Shown one piece after another: positions 13,786 through 21,902 of a stretch of 44,094 nucleotides of DNA. The notes under the pieces were generated by a model. That model was given only the letters and a program-made list of their open reading frames with translations, did no database searches and was not told the DNA's origin. How positions within the stretch are numbered: the first letter of the stretch is position 1; the number at the start of each line of letters is the position of its first letter. This DNA is from Pseudomonas sp. CC120222-01a (lineage in GTDB: Bacteria > Pseudomonadota > Gammaproteobacteria > Pseudomonadales > Pseudomonadaceae): NCBI RefSeq assembly GCF_003097235.1, contig NZ_QEQQ01000034.1, positions 1 to 44,094 on the forward strand, read 5' to 3'. The translations under genes and the position numbers were made by a program.

Positions 13786-14523
13786 TCAGCGAGCGTACAT
13801 ACCCCACCAGAACACATGCCCAAGCAGGCTGATCTGCTCGTCCTGCATCTGCTGGAAGCTGTAGTCCTCATCGGGGTGCTCGTCGCGGTTGAAGCTGCGC
13901 AGGCGGATACCGGTAGGCAGGCGATAGACCTGCTTCACCCGCAGCTGGCCGTTATGGTTGATGGCGTAGAGGTCGCCATCGATGATGTCGCCGATCGAGC
14001 ATTTGCCGGTGTTCACGCCAACCGTCGCACCGTCGCGCAACACCGGCAGCATGCTGTTGCCGCGCACGGTCACACACTTGGCCTGGTCGAACTGCACGCC
14101 ATTGTGGCGCAAGCTGCGCTTGCCGAAACGCAGCCGCGCACGCTCGCTCTCTTCGATGACGAATCTTCCTGATCCTGCTGCCAATTCGACCTCGCGAAGG
14201 AAAGGTACCGACACCTCGTCATCCTCGACGGGGGTTTCATCGTCCCACAGGCTGATGTCGCTGAGGTCCGCATGGCCGTGGGCCGGCAACGCGGTTTCGC
14301 GCGACTCGCCGAGCTCGGCACGGCCGCGCAACTGCTCGGTGCTCACACCGAAGTAGTCGGCGATCTTCGACACGTGCTTGTCGGAAGGGTCGACGATCTT
14401 GCCGCCGAGAATCCGCGACAAGGTGGATTGAGGGACACCCGTGCGCCGGTACAGCTCCGTCGGGGACAGGCCGTGGCGGTCGAGCAACTCTCTGAGTACG
14501 AAGGCTACGTTGCGTTTTTGCAT
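13786..14523 (-). CDS. Tailocin repressor, HTH plus S24 peptidase (PrtR/CI-like)
   Basis: 245 residues from MQKRNVAFVL. An XRE-type helix-turn-helix lies at about 5-65 (LSPTELYRRTGVPQSTLSRIL). A linker follows, then a LexA-like S24 domain with an Ala-Gly bond at 116-117 (LAAGSG), a candidate nucleophile Ser157 (GNSMLP) and general base Lys197 (LRVKQVY). Such repressors self-cleave with activated RecA, which would switch on the tailocin after DNA damage. The frame is open further upstream into the mutS start, but that region is promoter-like and the HTH begins here; an in-frame ATG at 14532 is an alternative start. No PrtN-like activator is seen in the locus. Confidence 0.88.
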   Translation of the reverse strand: MQKRNVAFVLRELLDRHGLSPTELYRRTGVPQSTLSRILGGKIVDPSDKHVSKIADYFGVSTEQLRGRAELGESRETALPAHGHADLSDISLWDDETPVEDDEVSVPFLREVELAAGSGRFVIEESERARLRFGKRSLRHNGVQFDQAKCVTVRGNSMLPVLRDGATVGVNTGKCSIGDIIDGDLYAINHNGQLRVKQVYRLPTGIRLRSFNRDEHPDEDYSFQQMQDEQISLLGHVFWWGMYAR

Positions 14524-14672
14524 AGCGTGCATAATGCAGGCATGCGCCGGCAAATGCAATGCACCTGGCTGCGCGCGCATGCCCCATGGCCCGCGCCTGC
14601 ATCTGGTTGAAAAAGCCTGTACCATTGCCGGTTTCACAATCGCCAACCAGATCACCCGCTGTAAGGCCCTGA
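14524..14672. promoter_or_regulatory. Divergent control region between repressor and mutS
   Basis: It carries several TGCA half sites (TGCATAGCGTGCATAATGCA at 14520-14539, then AAATGCAATGCA near 14554-14565), like those at the structural promoter, which suggests that the repressor controls its own gene. The mutS promoter must also lie here, but I cannot place it with confidence. Confidence 0.45.
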
Positions 14673-17246
14673 ATGTCTGATCTTTCCGCACACACACCAA
14701 TGATGCAGCAGTACTGGAAGCTGAAAAACCAGCACCCGGACCAGCTGATGTTCTACCGCATGGGCGACTTCTACGAAATCTTCTACGAAGATGCGAAGAA
14801 AGCCGCGAAACTGCTGGACATCACCCTGACCGCGCGCGGTCAGTCGGCCGGCCAGTCGATCCCCATGTGCGGGATTCCGTTCCATTCGCTGGAGGGCTAC
14901 CTGGCCAAGCTGGTCAAGCTTGGCGAGTCGGTGGTGATCTGCGAGCAGATCGGCGACCCGGCTACCAGCAAAGGCCCGGTAGAACGCCAGGTGGTGCGCA
15001 TCATCACCCCCGGCACGGTCAGTGACGAGGCCCTGCTCGACGAGCGCCGCGACAACCTGATCGCCGCCCTGCTCGGTGACGAACGCCTGTTCGGCCTGGC
15101 GGTGCTGGACATCACCAGCGGCAACTTCAGCGTGCAGGAGATCAAAGGCTGGGAAAACCTGCTGGCCGAGCTCGAGCGCCTGAACCCGGTAGAGCTGCTG
15201 ATCCCCGACGACTGGCCGCGCGACCTGCCCGCCGAGAAACGCCCGGGTGCCCGTCGCCGCGCGCCGTGGGACTTCGACCGCGATTCGGCGCGCAAGGCCC
15301 TGTGCCAGCAGTTCGCGACCAAGGACCTCAAAGGCTTTGGCTGTGACAAGCTGACCCTGGCCATCGGCGCCGCCGGCTGCCTGCTGACCTACGCCAAGGA
15401 AACCCAGCGCACCGCCCTGCCCCACCTGCGCAGCCTGCGCCACGAGCGCCTGGACGACACGGTGATCCTCGACGGCGCCAGCCGCCGTAACCTGGAACTG
15501 GACGTCAACCTGGCCGGTGGCCGCGACAACACCCTGCAGTCGGTGATCGATCGCTGCCAGACCGCCATGGCCAGCCGCCTGTTGACCCGCTGGCTGAACC
15601 GCCCGCTGCGCGACCTCAAGGTGCTGCAGGCACGCCAGGACTCGATCCGCTGCCTGCTCGACGGCTACCGCTTCGAAAAGCTGCAGCCGCAGCTCAAGGA
15701 AATCGGCGATATCGAGCGGATTCTCGCCCGTATCGGCCTGCGCAATGCCCGCCCGCGTGACCTGGCGCGCCTGCGCGACGCCCTCGGCGCCCTGCCCGAG
15801 CTGCAGAACGCCATGAGCGAGCTGGAAGCGCCGCACCTGGCACGCCTGGCCGCCATTACCGGTACCTACCCGGAACTGGCCAGCCTGCTGGAACGCGCAA
15901 TCATCGACAACCCGCCAGCGGTCATCCGCGACGGCGGCGTGCTCAAGGCCGGCTACGACAGCGAGTTGGACGAACTGCTGGCGATCAGCGAGAACGCCGG
16001 CCAGTTCCTCATCGACCTGGAAACCCGCGAGAAGGCCCGCACGGGCCTGGCCAACCTCAAAGTCGGCTACAACCGTGTGCACGGCTACTTCATCGAGCTG
16101 CCGACCAAGCAGGCCGAGCAGGCACCGGGCGACTACATCCGCCGCCAGACCCTCAAGGGCGCCGAACGCTTCATCACGCCCGAGCTCAAGGCTTTCGAGG
16201 ACAAGGCGCTGTCGGCCAAGAGCCGCGCCCTGGCGCGCGAAAAGATGCTCTATGACGCGCTGCTGGAAACCCTCATCAGCCACCTGGCTCCCCTGCAGGA
16301 CAGCGCCGCCGCGCTGGCCGAGATCGACGTGCTGAGCAACCTTGCCGAGCGTGCGCTGAACCTCGACCTGAACTGCCCGCGCTTCACCGACGAGCCGTGC
16401 CTGCGCATCGAGCAGGGCCGTCACCCGGTGGTCGAGCAGGTGCTGACCACCCCGTTCGTAGCCAACGACCTGGGCCTGGACAACAGCACGCGCATGCTGA
16501 TCATCACCGGCCCGAACATGGGCGGTAAATCCACCTACATGCGCCAGACCGCCCTGATCGTGCTGATGGCGCACATCGGCAGCTTCGTCCCGGCCGCCAG
16601 CTGCGAGCTGTCGCTGGTCGACCGCATCTTCACCCGCATCGGCTCCAGCGACGACCTGGCCGGCGGGCGTTCGACCTTCATGGTCGAGATGAGCGAAACC
16701 GCCAACATCCTGCACAACGCGACCGACCGCAGCCTGGTGCTGATGGACGAAGTCGGCCGCGGCACCAGCACCTTCGACGGCCTGTCGCTGGCATGGGCCG
16801 CCGCCGAGCGCCTGGCCGAGCTGCGTGCCTACACCCTGTTCGCCACCCACTACTTCGAGCTGACCGTGCTGCCGGAGAGTGAACCGCTGGTGGCCAACGT
16901 GCACCTGAACGCCACCGAGCACAACGAACGAATCGTCTTCCTGCACCACGTGCTGCCTGGCCCTGCCAGCCAGAGCTATGGCCTGGCCGTGGCGCAGCTG
17001 GCGGGCGTGCCGGCGCCAGTGATCCTGCGCGCACGCGAGCACCTGGGCCGGCTGGAAACCACCAGCCTGCCCCATGAGGCACCGGTGACCAAGAAGGCCA
17101 AGGACGAGCCGCAAGTCCCACACCAGAGCGACCTGTTCGCCAGCCTGCCACACCCGGCCATCGAGAAGCTGGGCAAGCTGGACCTGGATGACATGACCCC
17201 GCGTCAAGCTATCGAAATGCTATATCAACTAAAGAACCTGTTATAA
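14673..17246 (+). CDS. mutS: DNA mismatch repair protein MutS
   Basis: 857 residues, full length. It has the N-terminal mismatch-binding motif GDFYEIF (Phe33, Glu35), which inserts at mispairs, then connector, lever and clamp domains. A C-terminal ABC ATPase follows with Walker A GPNMGGKST at about 613-621 and Walker B LVLMDEVGRGTSTFDG near 690. It recognises replication errors and recruits MutL. The start is ATG at 14673 with TAAGG 7 bases upstream. It is transcribed away from the tailocin repressor. The mutS-cinA interval is a known tailocin site in Pseudomonas, and cinA-recA presumably lies left of the window. Confidence 0.98.
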   Translation: MSDLSAHTPMMQQYWKLKNQHPDQLMFYRMGDFYEIFYEDAKKAAKLLDITLTARGQSAGQSIPMCGIPFHSLEGYLAKLVKLGESVVICEQIGDPATSKGPVERQVVRIITPGTVSDEALLDERRDNLIAALLGDERLFGLAVLDITSGNFSVQEIKGWENLLAELERLNPVELLIPDDWPRDLPAEKRPGARRRAPWDFDRDSARKALCQQFATKDLKGFGCDKLTLAIGAAGCLLTYAKETQRTALPHLRSLRHERLDDTVILDGASRRNLELDVNLAGGRDNTLQSVIDRCQTAMASRLLTRWLNRPLRDLKVLQARQDSIRCLLDGYRFEKLQPQLKEIGDIERILARIGLRNARPRDLARLRDALGALPELQNAMSELEAPHLARLAAITGTYPELASLLERAIIDNPPAVIRDGGVLKAGYDSELDELLAISENAGQFLIDLETREKARTGLANLKVGYNRVHGYFIELPTKQAEQAPGDYIRRQTLKGAERFITPELKAFEDKALSAKSRALAREKMLYDALLETLISHLAPLQDSAAALAEIDVLSNLAERALNLDLNCPRFTDEPCLRIEQGRHPVVEQVLTTPFVANDLGLDNSTRMLIITGPNMGGKSTYMRQTALIVLMAHIGSFVPAASCELSLVDRIFTRIGSSDDLAGGRSTFMVEMSETANILHNATDRSLVLMDEVGRGTSTFDGLSLAWAAAERLAELRAYTLFATHYFELTVLPESEPLVANVHLNATEHNERIVFLHHVLPGPASQSYGLAVAQLAGVPAPVILRAREHLGRLETTSLPHEAPVTKKAKDEPQVPHQSDLFASLPHPAIEKLGKLDLDDMTPRQAIEMLYQLKNLL

Positions 17247-17276
17247 CGGCGTCCACTACAAGCTGTTAGAATCCGC

Positions 17277-17337
17277 CGCGGTTTGCTGGTGCTGCAGGTT
17301 ATTAGCCTGGCCTGCAGCCACATGCCTGTAAACCGCG
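17277..17337 (+). other. Strong two-helix hairpin in the fdxA leader
   Basis: CGCGGTTT (17277-17284) pairs with AAACCGCG (17330-17337). Inside it GCTGCAGG (17291-17298) pairs perfectly with CCTGCAGC (17311-17318). It lies between mutS and fdxA (17247-17386), without a T tract, so it is probably not a simple terminator. Its function is unknown. Confidence 0.45.
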
Positions 17338-17386
17338 CGGCCCTGAGAGGAAGGGCCGCCGCCGTCGCCTGAGGAGAGAACTAGAA

Positions 17387-17710
17387 ATGACCTTCGTCGT
17401 CACCGACAACTGCATCAAATGCAAATACACCGACTGCGTGGAAGTCTGTCCGGTGGACTGCTTCTACGAAGGCCCGAACTTCCTGGTGATTCACCCGGAC
17501 GAGTGCATCGACTGTGCACTGTGCGAGCCTGAGTGCCCGGCCCAGGCGATCTTCTCGGAAGACGAGATCCCTGCTGGCATGGAAAACTTCATCGAGCTCA
17601 ACGCCGAGCTGGCGGAAATCTGGCCGAACATCACTGAGCGCAAGGACGCCCTGCCTGACGCTGAAGAGTGGGACGGCAAGACCGGCAAGATCGCCGATCT
17701 GGAGCGCTAA
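17387..17710 (+). CDS. fdxA: Seven-iron ferredoxin FdxA
   Basis: 107 residues with two cysteine clusters, CIKCKYTDCVEVCPVDC and CIDCALCEPECPAQAI, the pattern of 3Fe-4S plus 4Fe-4S ferredoxins of the Azotobacter FdI type. It is a small soluble electron carrier. GAGGAGAG precedes the ATG by 8 bases. It faces rpoS tail to tail across a 627-base gap, as in other Pseudomonas. Confidence 0.96.
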   Translation: MTFVVTDNCIKCKYTDCVEVCPVDCFYEGPNFLVIHPDECIDCALCEPECPAQAIFSEDEIPAGMENFIELNAELAEIWPNITERKDALPDAEEWDGKTGKIADLER

Positions 17711-17723
17711 GCGCCCAAACACG

Positions 17724-17749
17724 AAAAAGGCCCGCAACGGGCCTTTTTT
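17724..17749 (+). terminator. fdxA terminator
   Basis: AAAGGCCCG-CAA-CGGGCCTTT followed by TTT begins 14 bases after the fdxA stop: a GC-rich stem with T tract, on the plus strand. Confidence 0.9.
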
Positions 17750-17762
17750 CATTTCCTGCGGG

Positions 17763-17901
17763 CAAAAAAAAGGGGCGGTTTGACCCGCCCACATTTTTTC
17801 CGTAGTCCCTGCTTGTCCCAAACATCATCCTGATGAAATCGCTTCTTGCGATGTCCCTGGCTTTCTCCCTGAAAGCCTGTGCATGTCCGTGTGCACAGTT
17901 C
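17763..17901 (-). ncRNA. rgsA: Likely small RNA RgsA (P16) between fdxA and rpoS
   Basis: On the minus strand a self-contained structured transcript can be drawn. It has a 5' stem CTGTGCA...TGCACAG (about 17901-17880), a CATCAGGATGATG element, and an intrinsic terminator GGGCGG-GTCAAA-CCGCCC with eight T (17790-17764). The hairpin also has T on the other side and may end transcripts from both directions. In Pseudomonas the RpoS-dependent sRNA RgsA lies exactly between fdxA and rpoS and has a GacA-type box upstream; such a box is present at 18070-18087. A CTAGTAT sequence ending about 17906 could be the -10. The identification is by position and layout; sequence identity was not checked. Confidence 0.65.
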
Positions 17902-18069
17902 GAATACTAGCGAGTTCCCTGAGGCAGGCAACTGCGAGATCTCTCAGGATATTACTGGGGACACATTTCCACACAGCCAAAAAACGCATTGATTTCAATC
18001 AGTTAAGAAAAATCGGGATCTGAAAACGACTTTGATTTACTGGTAGATACACAGATGGCTTACAGAAAG

Positions 18070-18087
18070 AGTAAGCAAAGGCTTACA
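18070..18087 (-). promoter_or_regulatory. GacA-type upstream activating box
   Basis: TGTAAG-CCTTTG-CTTACT on the minus strand matches the TGTAAG-N6-CTTACA consensus for GacA-controlled small RNAs at all but the last base. It lies about 170 bases upstream of the predicted rgsA start. An extra TGTAAG half site follows at about 18059-18064. Confidence 0.65.
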
Positions 18088-18150
18088 CGCCATGCATCAG
18101 GGGTAGCGCCGTACACATTGCCTGGCTCTGGATTCATACCAGCCTGCTCT

Positions 18151-18260
18151 GGCCTCTTCGCGGCGGTTCGACGCCTCGACAAGCCCGCTCCCACAGGCTC
18201 CCCACAGCTCTTGAATACTGTGCAGTACCTGTGGGAGCGGGCTTGCCCGCGAAGAGGCCG
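18151..18260. repeat. Inverted REP pair (BIME) between fdxA and rpoS
   Basis: CCTGTGGGAGCGGGCTTGCC continuing to AAGAGGCC (18228-18259) is a P. putida REP. The inverse copy on the left (18151-18197) is split by an insertion of about 16 bases. It lies downstream of both converging genes and may stabilise or end transcripts. Confidence 0.8.
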
Positions 18261-18287
18261 GTACGGAATTACCAAGATTGCAGAAAC

Positions 18288-18313
18288 AAAAACGCCCCGA
18301 GGTCATCGGGGCG
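18288..18313 (-). terminator. rpoS terminator
   Basis: CGCCCCGA-TGACC-TCGGGGCG followed by TTTTT on the minus strand, 24 bases after the rpoS stop. Confidence 0.9.
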
Positions 18314-18337
18314 CTTCAGATACCAGTGAAACCTGGC

Positions 18338-19345
18338 TTACTGGAACAGCGACTCGCTGGATAGCCCATTCTTCTCGAGGATCTCGCGCAGGCGCTTGAG
18401 CCCCTCCACCTGGATCTGCCGCACGCGTTCGCGGGTCAGGCCGATCTCCAGGCCAACATCTTCCAGGGTGCTGCTCTCATGCCCACGCAGGCCGAAGCGG
18501 CGAACCACAACCTCACGCTGCTTGTCGGTCAGCTCACCCAGCCACTGATCAATGCTCTGCGACAGGTCATCGTCCTGCAGCAGTTCGCACGGATCGGTCG
18601 GGCGGTCATCGGTCAGGGTGTCGAGCAGGGTCTTGTCCGAGTCCGGGCCGAGCGACACGTCAACGGAAGACACACGTTCGTTCAGGCCCAGCATGCGCTT
18701 GACCTCGGCGACCGGTTTCTCCAGCAGGGTGGCGATTTCTTCTGGCGACGGCTCGTGGTCGAGCTTCTGGGTCAGTTCCCGCGCAGCGCGCAGGTAGACG
18801 TTGAGCTCCTTGACCACGTGGATCGGCAAGCGAATGGTGCGGGTCTGGTTCATGATCGCCCGCTCGATGGTCTGGCGGATCCACCAGGTCGCGTAGGTCG
18901 AGAAGCGGAAACCGCGCTCCGGGTCGAACTTCTCCACCGCGCGGATCAACCCCAGGTTGCCCTCCTCGATCAGGTCGAGCAGAGACAGGCCACGGTTGAC
19001 GTAACGACGGGCAATTTTCACAACCAGGCGCAGGTTGCTTTCGATCATGCGCTTGCGGCCGGCAGGGTCACCCTTTTGCGACAGGCGCGCAAAGTGAACT
19101 TCCTCTTCCGGCGAAAGCAGAGGCGAGAATCCGATCTCGTTGAGATACAGCTGGGTGGCATCGAGCGCCCGGCTGTAATCGATGTACTTGTGTTGCTTGA
19201 GCGAAGAGCCCGACTTCGCTCTGGTCCGAACCGACGGTACAGCAGGTTCGTCTGACACCACATCCGTTTCCAAAACGATGCCCGTCTCCATGAGGAGGAC
19301 GTCATCGTCGATGTCAAACTCCGGCGCTTCTTTACTGAGAGCCAT
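18338..19345 (-). CDS. rpoS: Stationary-phase sigma factor RpoS
   Basis: 335 residues, the usual length. Region 2 contains NLRLVVKIARRYVNRGLSLLDLIEEGNLGLIRAVEKFDPERGFRFSTYATWWIRQ (described here by position, about 105-160), the core-binding and -10 recognition segment. Region 4 ends with GLTRERVRQIQVEGLKRLR (-35 recognition). It directs general stress and stationary-phase transcription. nlpD lies 109 bases upstream, and in Pseudomonas the main rpoS promoter is known to lie inside nlpD. Confidence 0.98.
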   Translation of the reverse strand: MALSKEAPEFDIDDDVLLMETGIVLETDVVSDEPAVPSVRTRAKSGSSLKQHKYIDYSRALDATQLYLNEIGFSPLLSPEEEVHFARLSQKGDPAGRKRMIESNLRLVVKIARRYVNRGLSLLDLIEEGNLGLIRAVEKFDPERGFRFSTYATWWIRQTIERAIMNQTRTIRLPIHVVKELNVYLRAARELTQKLDHEPSPEEIATLLEKPVAEVKRMLGLNERVSSVDVSLGPDSDKTLLDTLTDDRPTDPCELLQDDDLSQSIDQWLGELTDKQREVVVRRFGLRGHESSTLEDVGLEIGLTRERVRQIQVEGLKRLREILEKNGLSSESLFQ

Positions 19346-19454
19346 TGTTATAGTCCTTTGCTGAGTTCGAACTCAGACTCTTGCGGCGCCTGTCTCCCTG
19401 GCAACGCAGGAGCCCGTCCCCTCTACATCCAAGGAACAGGCCGGGGTACAACGA

Positions 19455-20312
19455 TCAACGACGTGGCAGGAACTGGAGCGGATCGACGGGTTTGCCCTGG
19501 CGGCGAATCTCGAAATGCAGCTTCACCCGATCTGTGCCCGTAGACCCCATTTCAGCAATCGACTGCCCTGCCTTGACCTGCTGCCCCTCCCGAACCAACA
19601 GCCTGCGGTTGTGACCGTAGGCACTGACGTAGGTGTCGCTGTGCTTGATGATGATCAGTTCGCCGTAGCCCCGCAAGCCACTCCCGGCGTAGACCACCGC
19701 ACCATCAGACGCAGCAAAAACAGGCTGTCCCAAATCACCGGCGATATCAATGCCTTTATTCAAACTACCGTTTGAAGCAAATTTACCAATCAGCACGCCA
19801 TTGGCCGGCCACGTCCAGTTCCCCACCGCACGCTCTGCGGCGGGCACCGTGGTAACCACCGGAGCAGGCGTGGCGGGCGTTGTTGGCGTCGTTTTTCCGC
19901 CGTTTTCAGCGGGGCTGATAGGTGTTCCGGCAGGGCGACGAATGACCGTTGTCCGGCTCGACGAGGACGGGCTGGAGACCACGGTACTGCTGCTGGTGGA
20001 GCCACTGCTGAAACGGATCGCCTGGCCCGGGCGGATGGTGTACGGGGCGGCAATGCCGTTGCGCGCTGCCAGCTCCTTGTAGTCCCAACCATAGCGGAAC
20101 GCGATGGAGAACAGCGTATCGCCAGGCTTGACGACATACTGCCCCGAAGTCACTGCCGGTCGCTTGGGCGCAGCAGTGTTTCGATCGACCACGCGCGCAC
20201 TGCTGGAGCTCGTGCTGGAGCAACCTGTCAGCAAGGTGCCCATGGCCAGTGCAATCAGCAGAAGCTTGAAAGCCGACCGATCCTTGCGCTGCCGAATGAC
20301 TGTGTGCCCCAC
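19455..20312 (-). CDS. nlpD: NlpD-like lipoprotein, LysM plus degenerate M23 (amidase activator)
   Basis: About 285 residues. It has a lipoprotein signal with lipobox LLTGC near residue 31, a LysM peptidoglycan-binding domain (YVVKPGDTLFSIAFRYGWDYKELAARNG), a Ser/Thr/Pro linker, and a C-terminal M23/LytM domain (about 165-280). The metal-binding histidine of active M23 enzymes is replaced (LNKGIDIAG), so, like E. coli NlpD, it should activate a cell-wall amidase rather than cut peptidoglycan. I chose GTG at 20312 because AGGGGAG lies just upstream; an in-frame ATG at 20327 is possible. It is upstream of rpoS. Confidence 0.92.
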   Translation of the reverse strand: MGHTVIRQRKDRSAFKLLLIALAMGTLLTGCSSTSSSSARVVDRNTAAPKRPAVTSGQYVVKPGDTLFSIAFRYGWDYKELAARNGIAAPYTIRPGQAIRFSSGSTSSSTVVSSPSSSSRTTVIRRPAGTPISPAENGGKTTPTTPATPAPVVTTVPAAERAVGNWTWPANGVLIGKFASNGSLNKGIDIAGDLGQPVFAASDGAVVYAGSGLRGYGELIIIKHSDTYVSAYGHNRRLLVREGQQVKAGQSIAEMGSTGTDRVKLHFEIRRQGKPVDPLQFLPRR

Positions 20313-20472
20313 CCGCGCTCCCCTCATGGTGCCGAAAATCGATAAGACGATAAGAAATGCAATATTGTTGCAATTATAACCAAGCCAAGCGGCAATGGCA
20401 GGGCCCAGGCCCCGCCAGATAGACAGGGCCGCGCCGCAAGAATTCGTTGCTGCTGCAAATATTCCTGGCGGC

Positions 20473-21153
20473 TCAGGCCAGTGGCCCGTTGAGCAGTGGC
20501 ACGAAACGCACCGCGCCCAGTACGCGACGGGAGAAGCCGTGCTCTTCGCGCACGATCAGCATCAGCTGCTGCACCTCACCGGCCGGGCCTACCGGAATCA
20601 CCATGCGCCCCCCCGGCGCCAGCTGGTCGAGCAGTGCTTGCGGCACTTCCGGTGCCACTGCGGTGACGATGATGCCATTGTAGGGTGCCAGCGCTTGCCA
20701 GCCATCACAGCCGTCACCCCAGCGGAACACCACGTTGCGCAGGTTGAGCTCGACCAGGCGCTCCTTGGCCCGATCCTGCAGCACCTTGATCCGCTCCACC
20801 GAAAACACTCGCTCGACCAGCTGGGCCAGGATCGCGGTCTGGTAGCCTGAACCGGTGCCGATCTCCAGTACCTTGTCCAACGGCCCCGCCTCCAGCAGCA
20901 GCTCGCTCATGTGCGCCACCATGAACGGCTGGGAGATGGTCTGGTTGTGCCCGATCGGCAGCGCCGTATCTTCGTAGGCCCGGTGTGCCAGCGCCTCGTC
21001 GACGAACAGGTGGCGCGGGGTACGGCGAATCACGTCGAGCACCTTGCTGTTCGACACACCTTCCTCGCAGAGGCGCTGGATCAGCCGCTCGCGCGTTCGC
21101 TGCGAGGTCATGCCGATACCGCCACGGCGCTGCAGATCGTCCTGTTCACGCAT
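20473..21153 (-). CDS. pcm: Protein-L-isoaspartate O-methyltransferase
   Basis: 226 residues. The S-adenosylmethionine site VLEIGTGSGYQTAILA and the family motif LPIGHNQTISQPFMVAHM are clear. The enzyme methylates damaged isoaspartyl residues to start their repair. Start ATG at 21153 overlaps the surE stop (TGATG) and has GGAGGG 8 bases upstream; an internal Met at 21111 is less likely. The order surE-pcm-nlpD-rpoS is the classic stress-survival block. Confidence 0.96.
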   Translation of the reverse strand: MREQDDLQRRGGIGMTSQRTRERLIQRLCEEGVSNSKVLDVIRRTPRHLFVDEALAHRAYEDTALPIGHNQTISQPFMVAHMSELLLEAGPLDKVLEIGTGSGYQTAILAQLVERVFSVERIKVLQDRAKERLVELNLRNVVFRWGDGCDGWQALAPYNGIIVTAVAPEVPQALLDQLAPGGRMVIPVGPAGEVQQLMLIVREEHGFSRRVLGAVRFVPLLNGPLA

Positions 21154-21902
21154 CAGAGCAGGCCCTCCAGCCAGCCGTCGAGCTGTTCGAAGGCATCGTT
21201 GAACGTACGGTCCAGCTGCAACGGGGTAATCGATACGTAGCCTTGCATGACGGCATGGAAATCGGTCCCCGGCCCGCCATCCTCGGCATCCCCGGCCACG
21301 GCGATCCAGTAGCCTTCCTTGCCGCGCGGGTTGACCACCTTGGTCGGCGCCGCCGCCCGCGCCCGATGACCGAGGCGGGTGAGCTGGATGCCTCGGATGT
21401 GCTCCAGCGGCAGATTGGGGATATTGACGTTGAGCACGGTGCGCGGCGGCAGTTGCAGGCGCGGCAGTGCCTCGACCAGGCGCCGGGCGATGTGGGCGGC
21501 TGTCGGCAGGTTGTCGGGCTGGCGCGACAACAGCGAGAACGCCAGCGAGGTGCCGCCCAGGAAGCGGCCCTCCAGTGCGGCGGCCACCGTGCCGGAATAG
21601 ATCACGTCATCGCCCAGGTTGGCCCCCAGGTTGATGCCCGAGACCACCAGGTCGACCGGCTCCGGCAACAGCCCATTGAGCCCCAGGTGCACGCAGTCGG
21701 TCGGCGTGCCGTTGAGGCTGATGAAGCCGTTGGCCAGGGTCTGCGGGTGCAGCGGCCGGTCCAGCGTCAGCGAACTGCCGGCGCCGCTCTTGTCTTGATC
21801 CGGGGCGATCACCACGCACTCGGCATAATCCGCCAGCGCACCGTGAAGCGCGGCGAGGCCAGGTGCCGTAACACCGTCGTCATTCGAAATCAGAATACGC
21901 AT
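21153..21902 (-). CDS. surE: 5'/3'-nucleotidase SurE
   Basis: 249 residues from MRILISNDDGV, which contains the metal-binding Asp8-Asp9 pair. SGINLGANLGDDVIYSGTVAAA is the second conserved metal/phosphate motif. It dephosphorylates nucleoside monophosphates and supports survival in stationary phase. The start lies inside the end of truD (13-base overlap), and a longer in-frame extension is not protein-like. Confidence 0.97.
   Translation of the reverse strand: MRILISNDDGVTAPGLAALHGALADYAECVVIAPDQDKSGAGSSLTLDRPLHPQTLANGFISLNGTPTDCVHLGLNGLLPEPVDLVVSGINLGANLGDDVIYSGTVAAALEGRFLGGTSLAFSLLSRQPDNLPTAAHIARRLVEALPRLQLPPRTVLNVNIPNLPLEHIRGIQLTRLGHRARAAAPTKVVNPRGKEGYWIAVAGDAEDGGPGTDFHAVMQGYVSITPLQLDRTFNDAFEQLDGWLEGLL

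Noticed and set aside
1..14672. Attachment-site duplications flanking the tailocin
   Set aside because: No clear direct repeat was found at its two ends and no integrase is present; the left end is occupied by a REP and an IS instead.
14524..14700. Longer N-terminus for the repressor
   Set aside because: It would run into the mutS start and cross the operator-like repeats; the helix-turn-helix domain starts at 14523.
14652..17207. An 851-residue open frame on the minus strand opposite mutS
   Set aside because: It is the mirror frame of a GC-rich gene, very rich in Gln, Val, Ala and Gly with no domain, and mutS on the plus strand is unmistakable.
17711..18337. CRISPR array or tRNA gene in the fdxA-rpoS gap
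   Set aside because: The repeats form a single inverted REP pair, not regularly spaced direct repeats, and no cloverleaf could be drawn. None was seen elsewhere in the window either.
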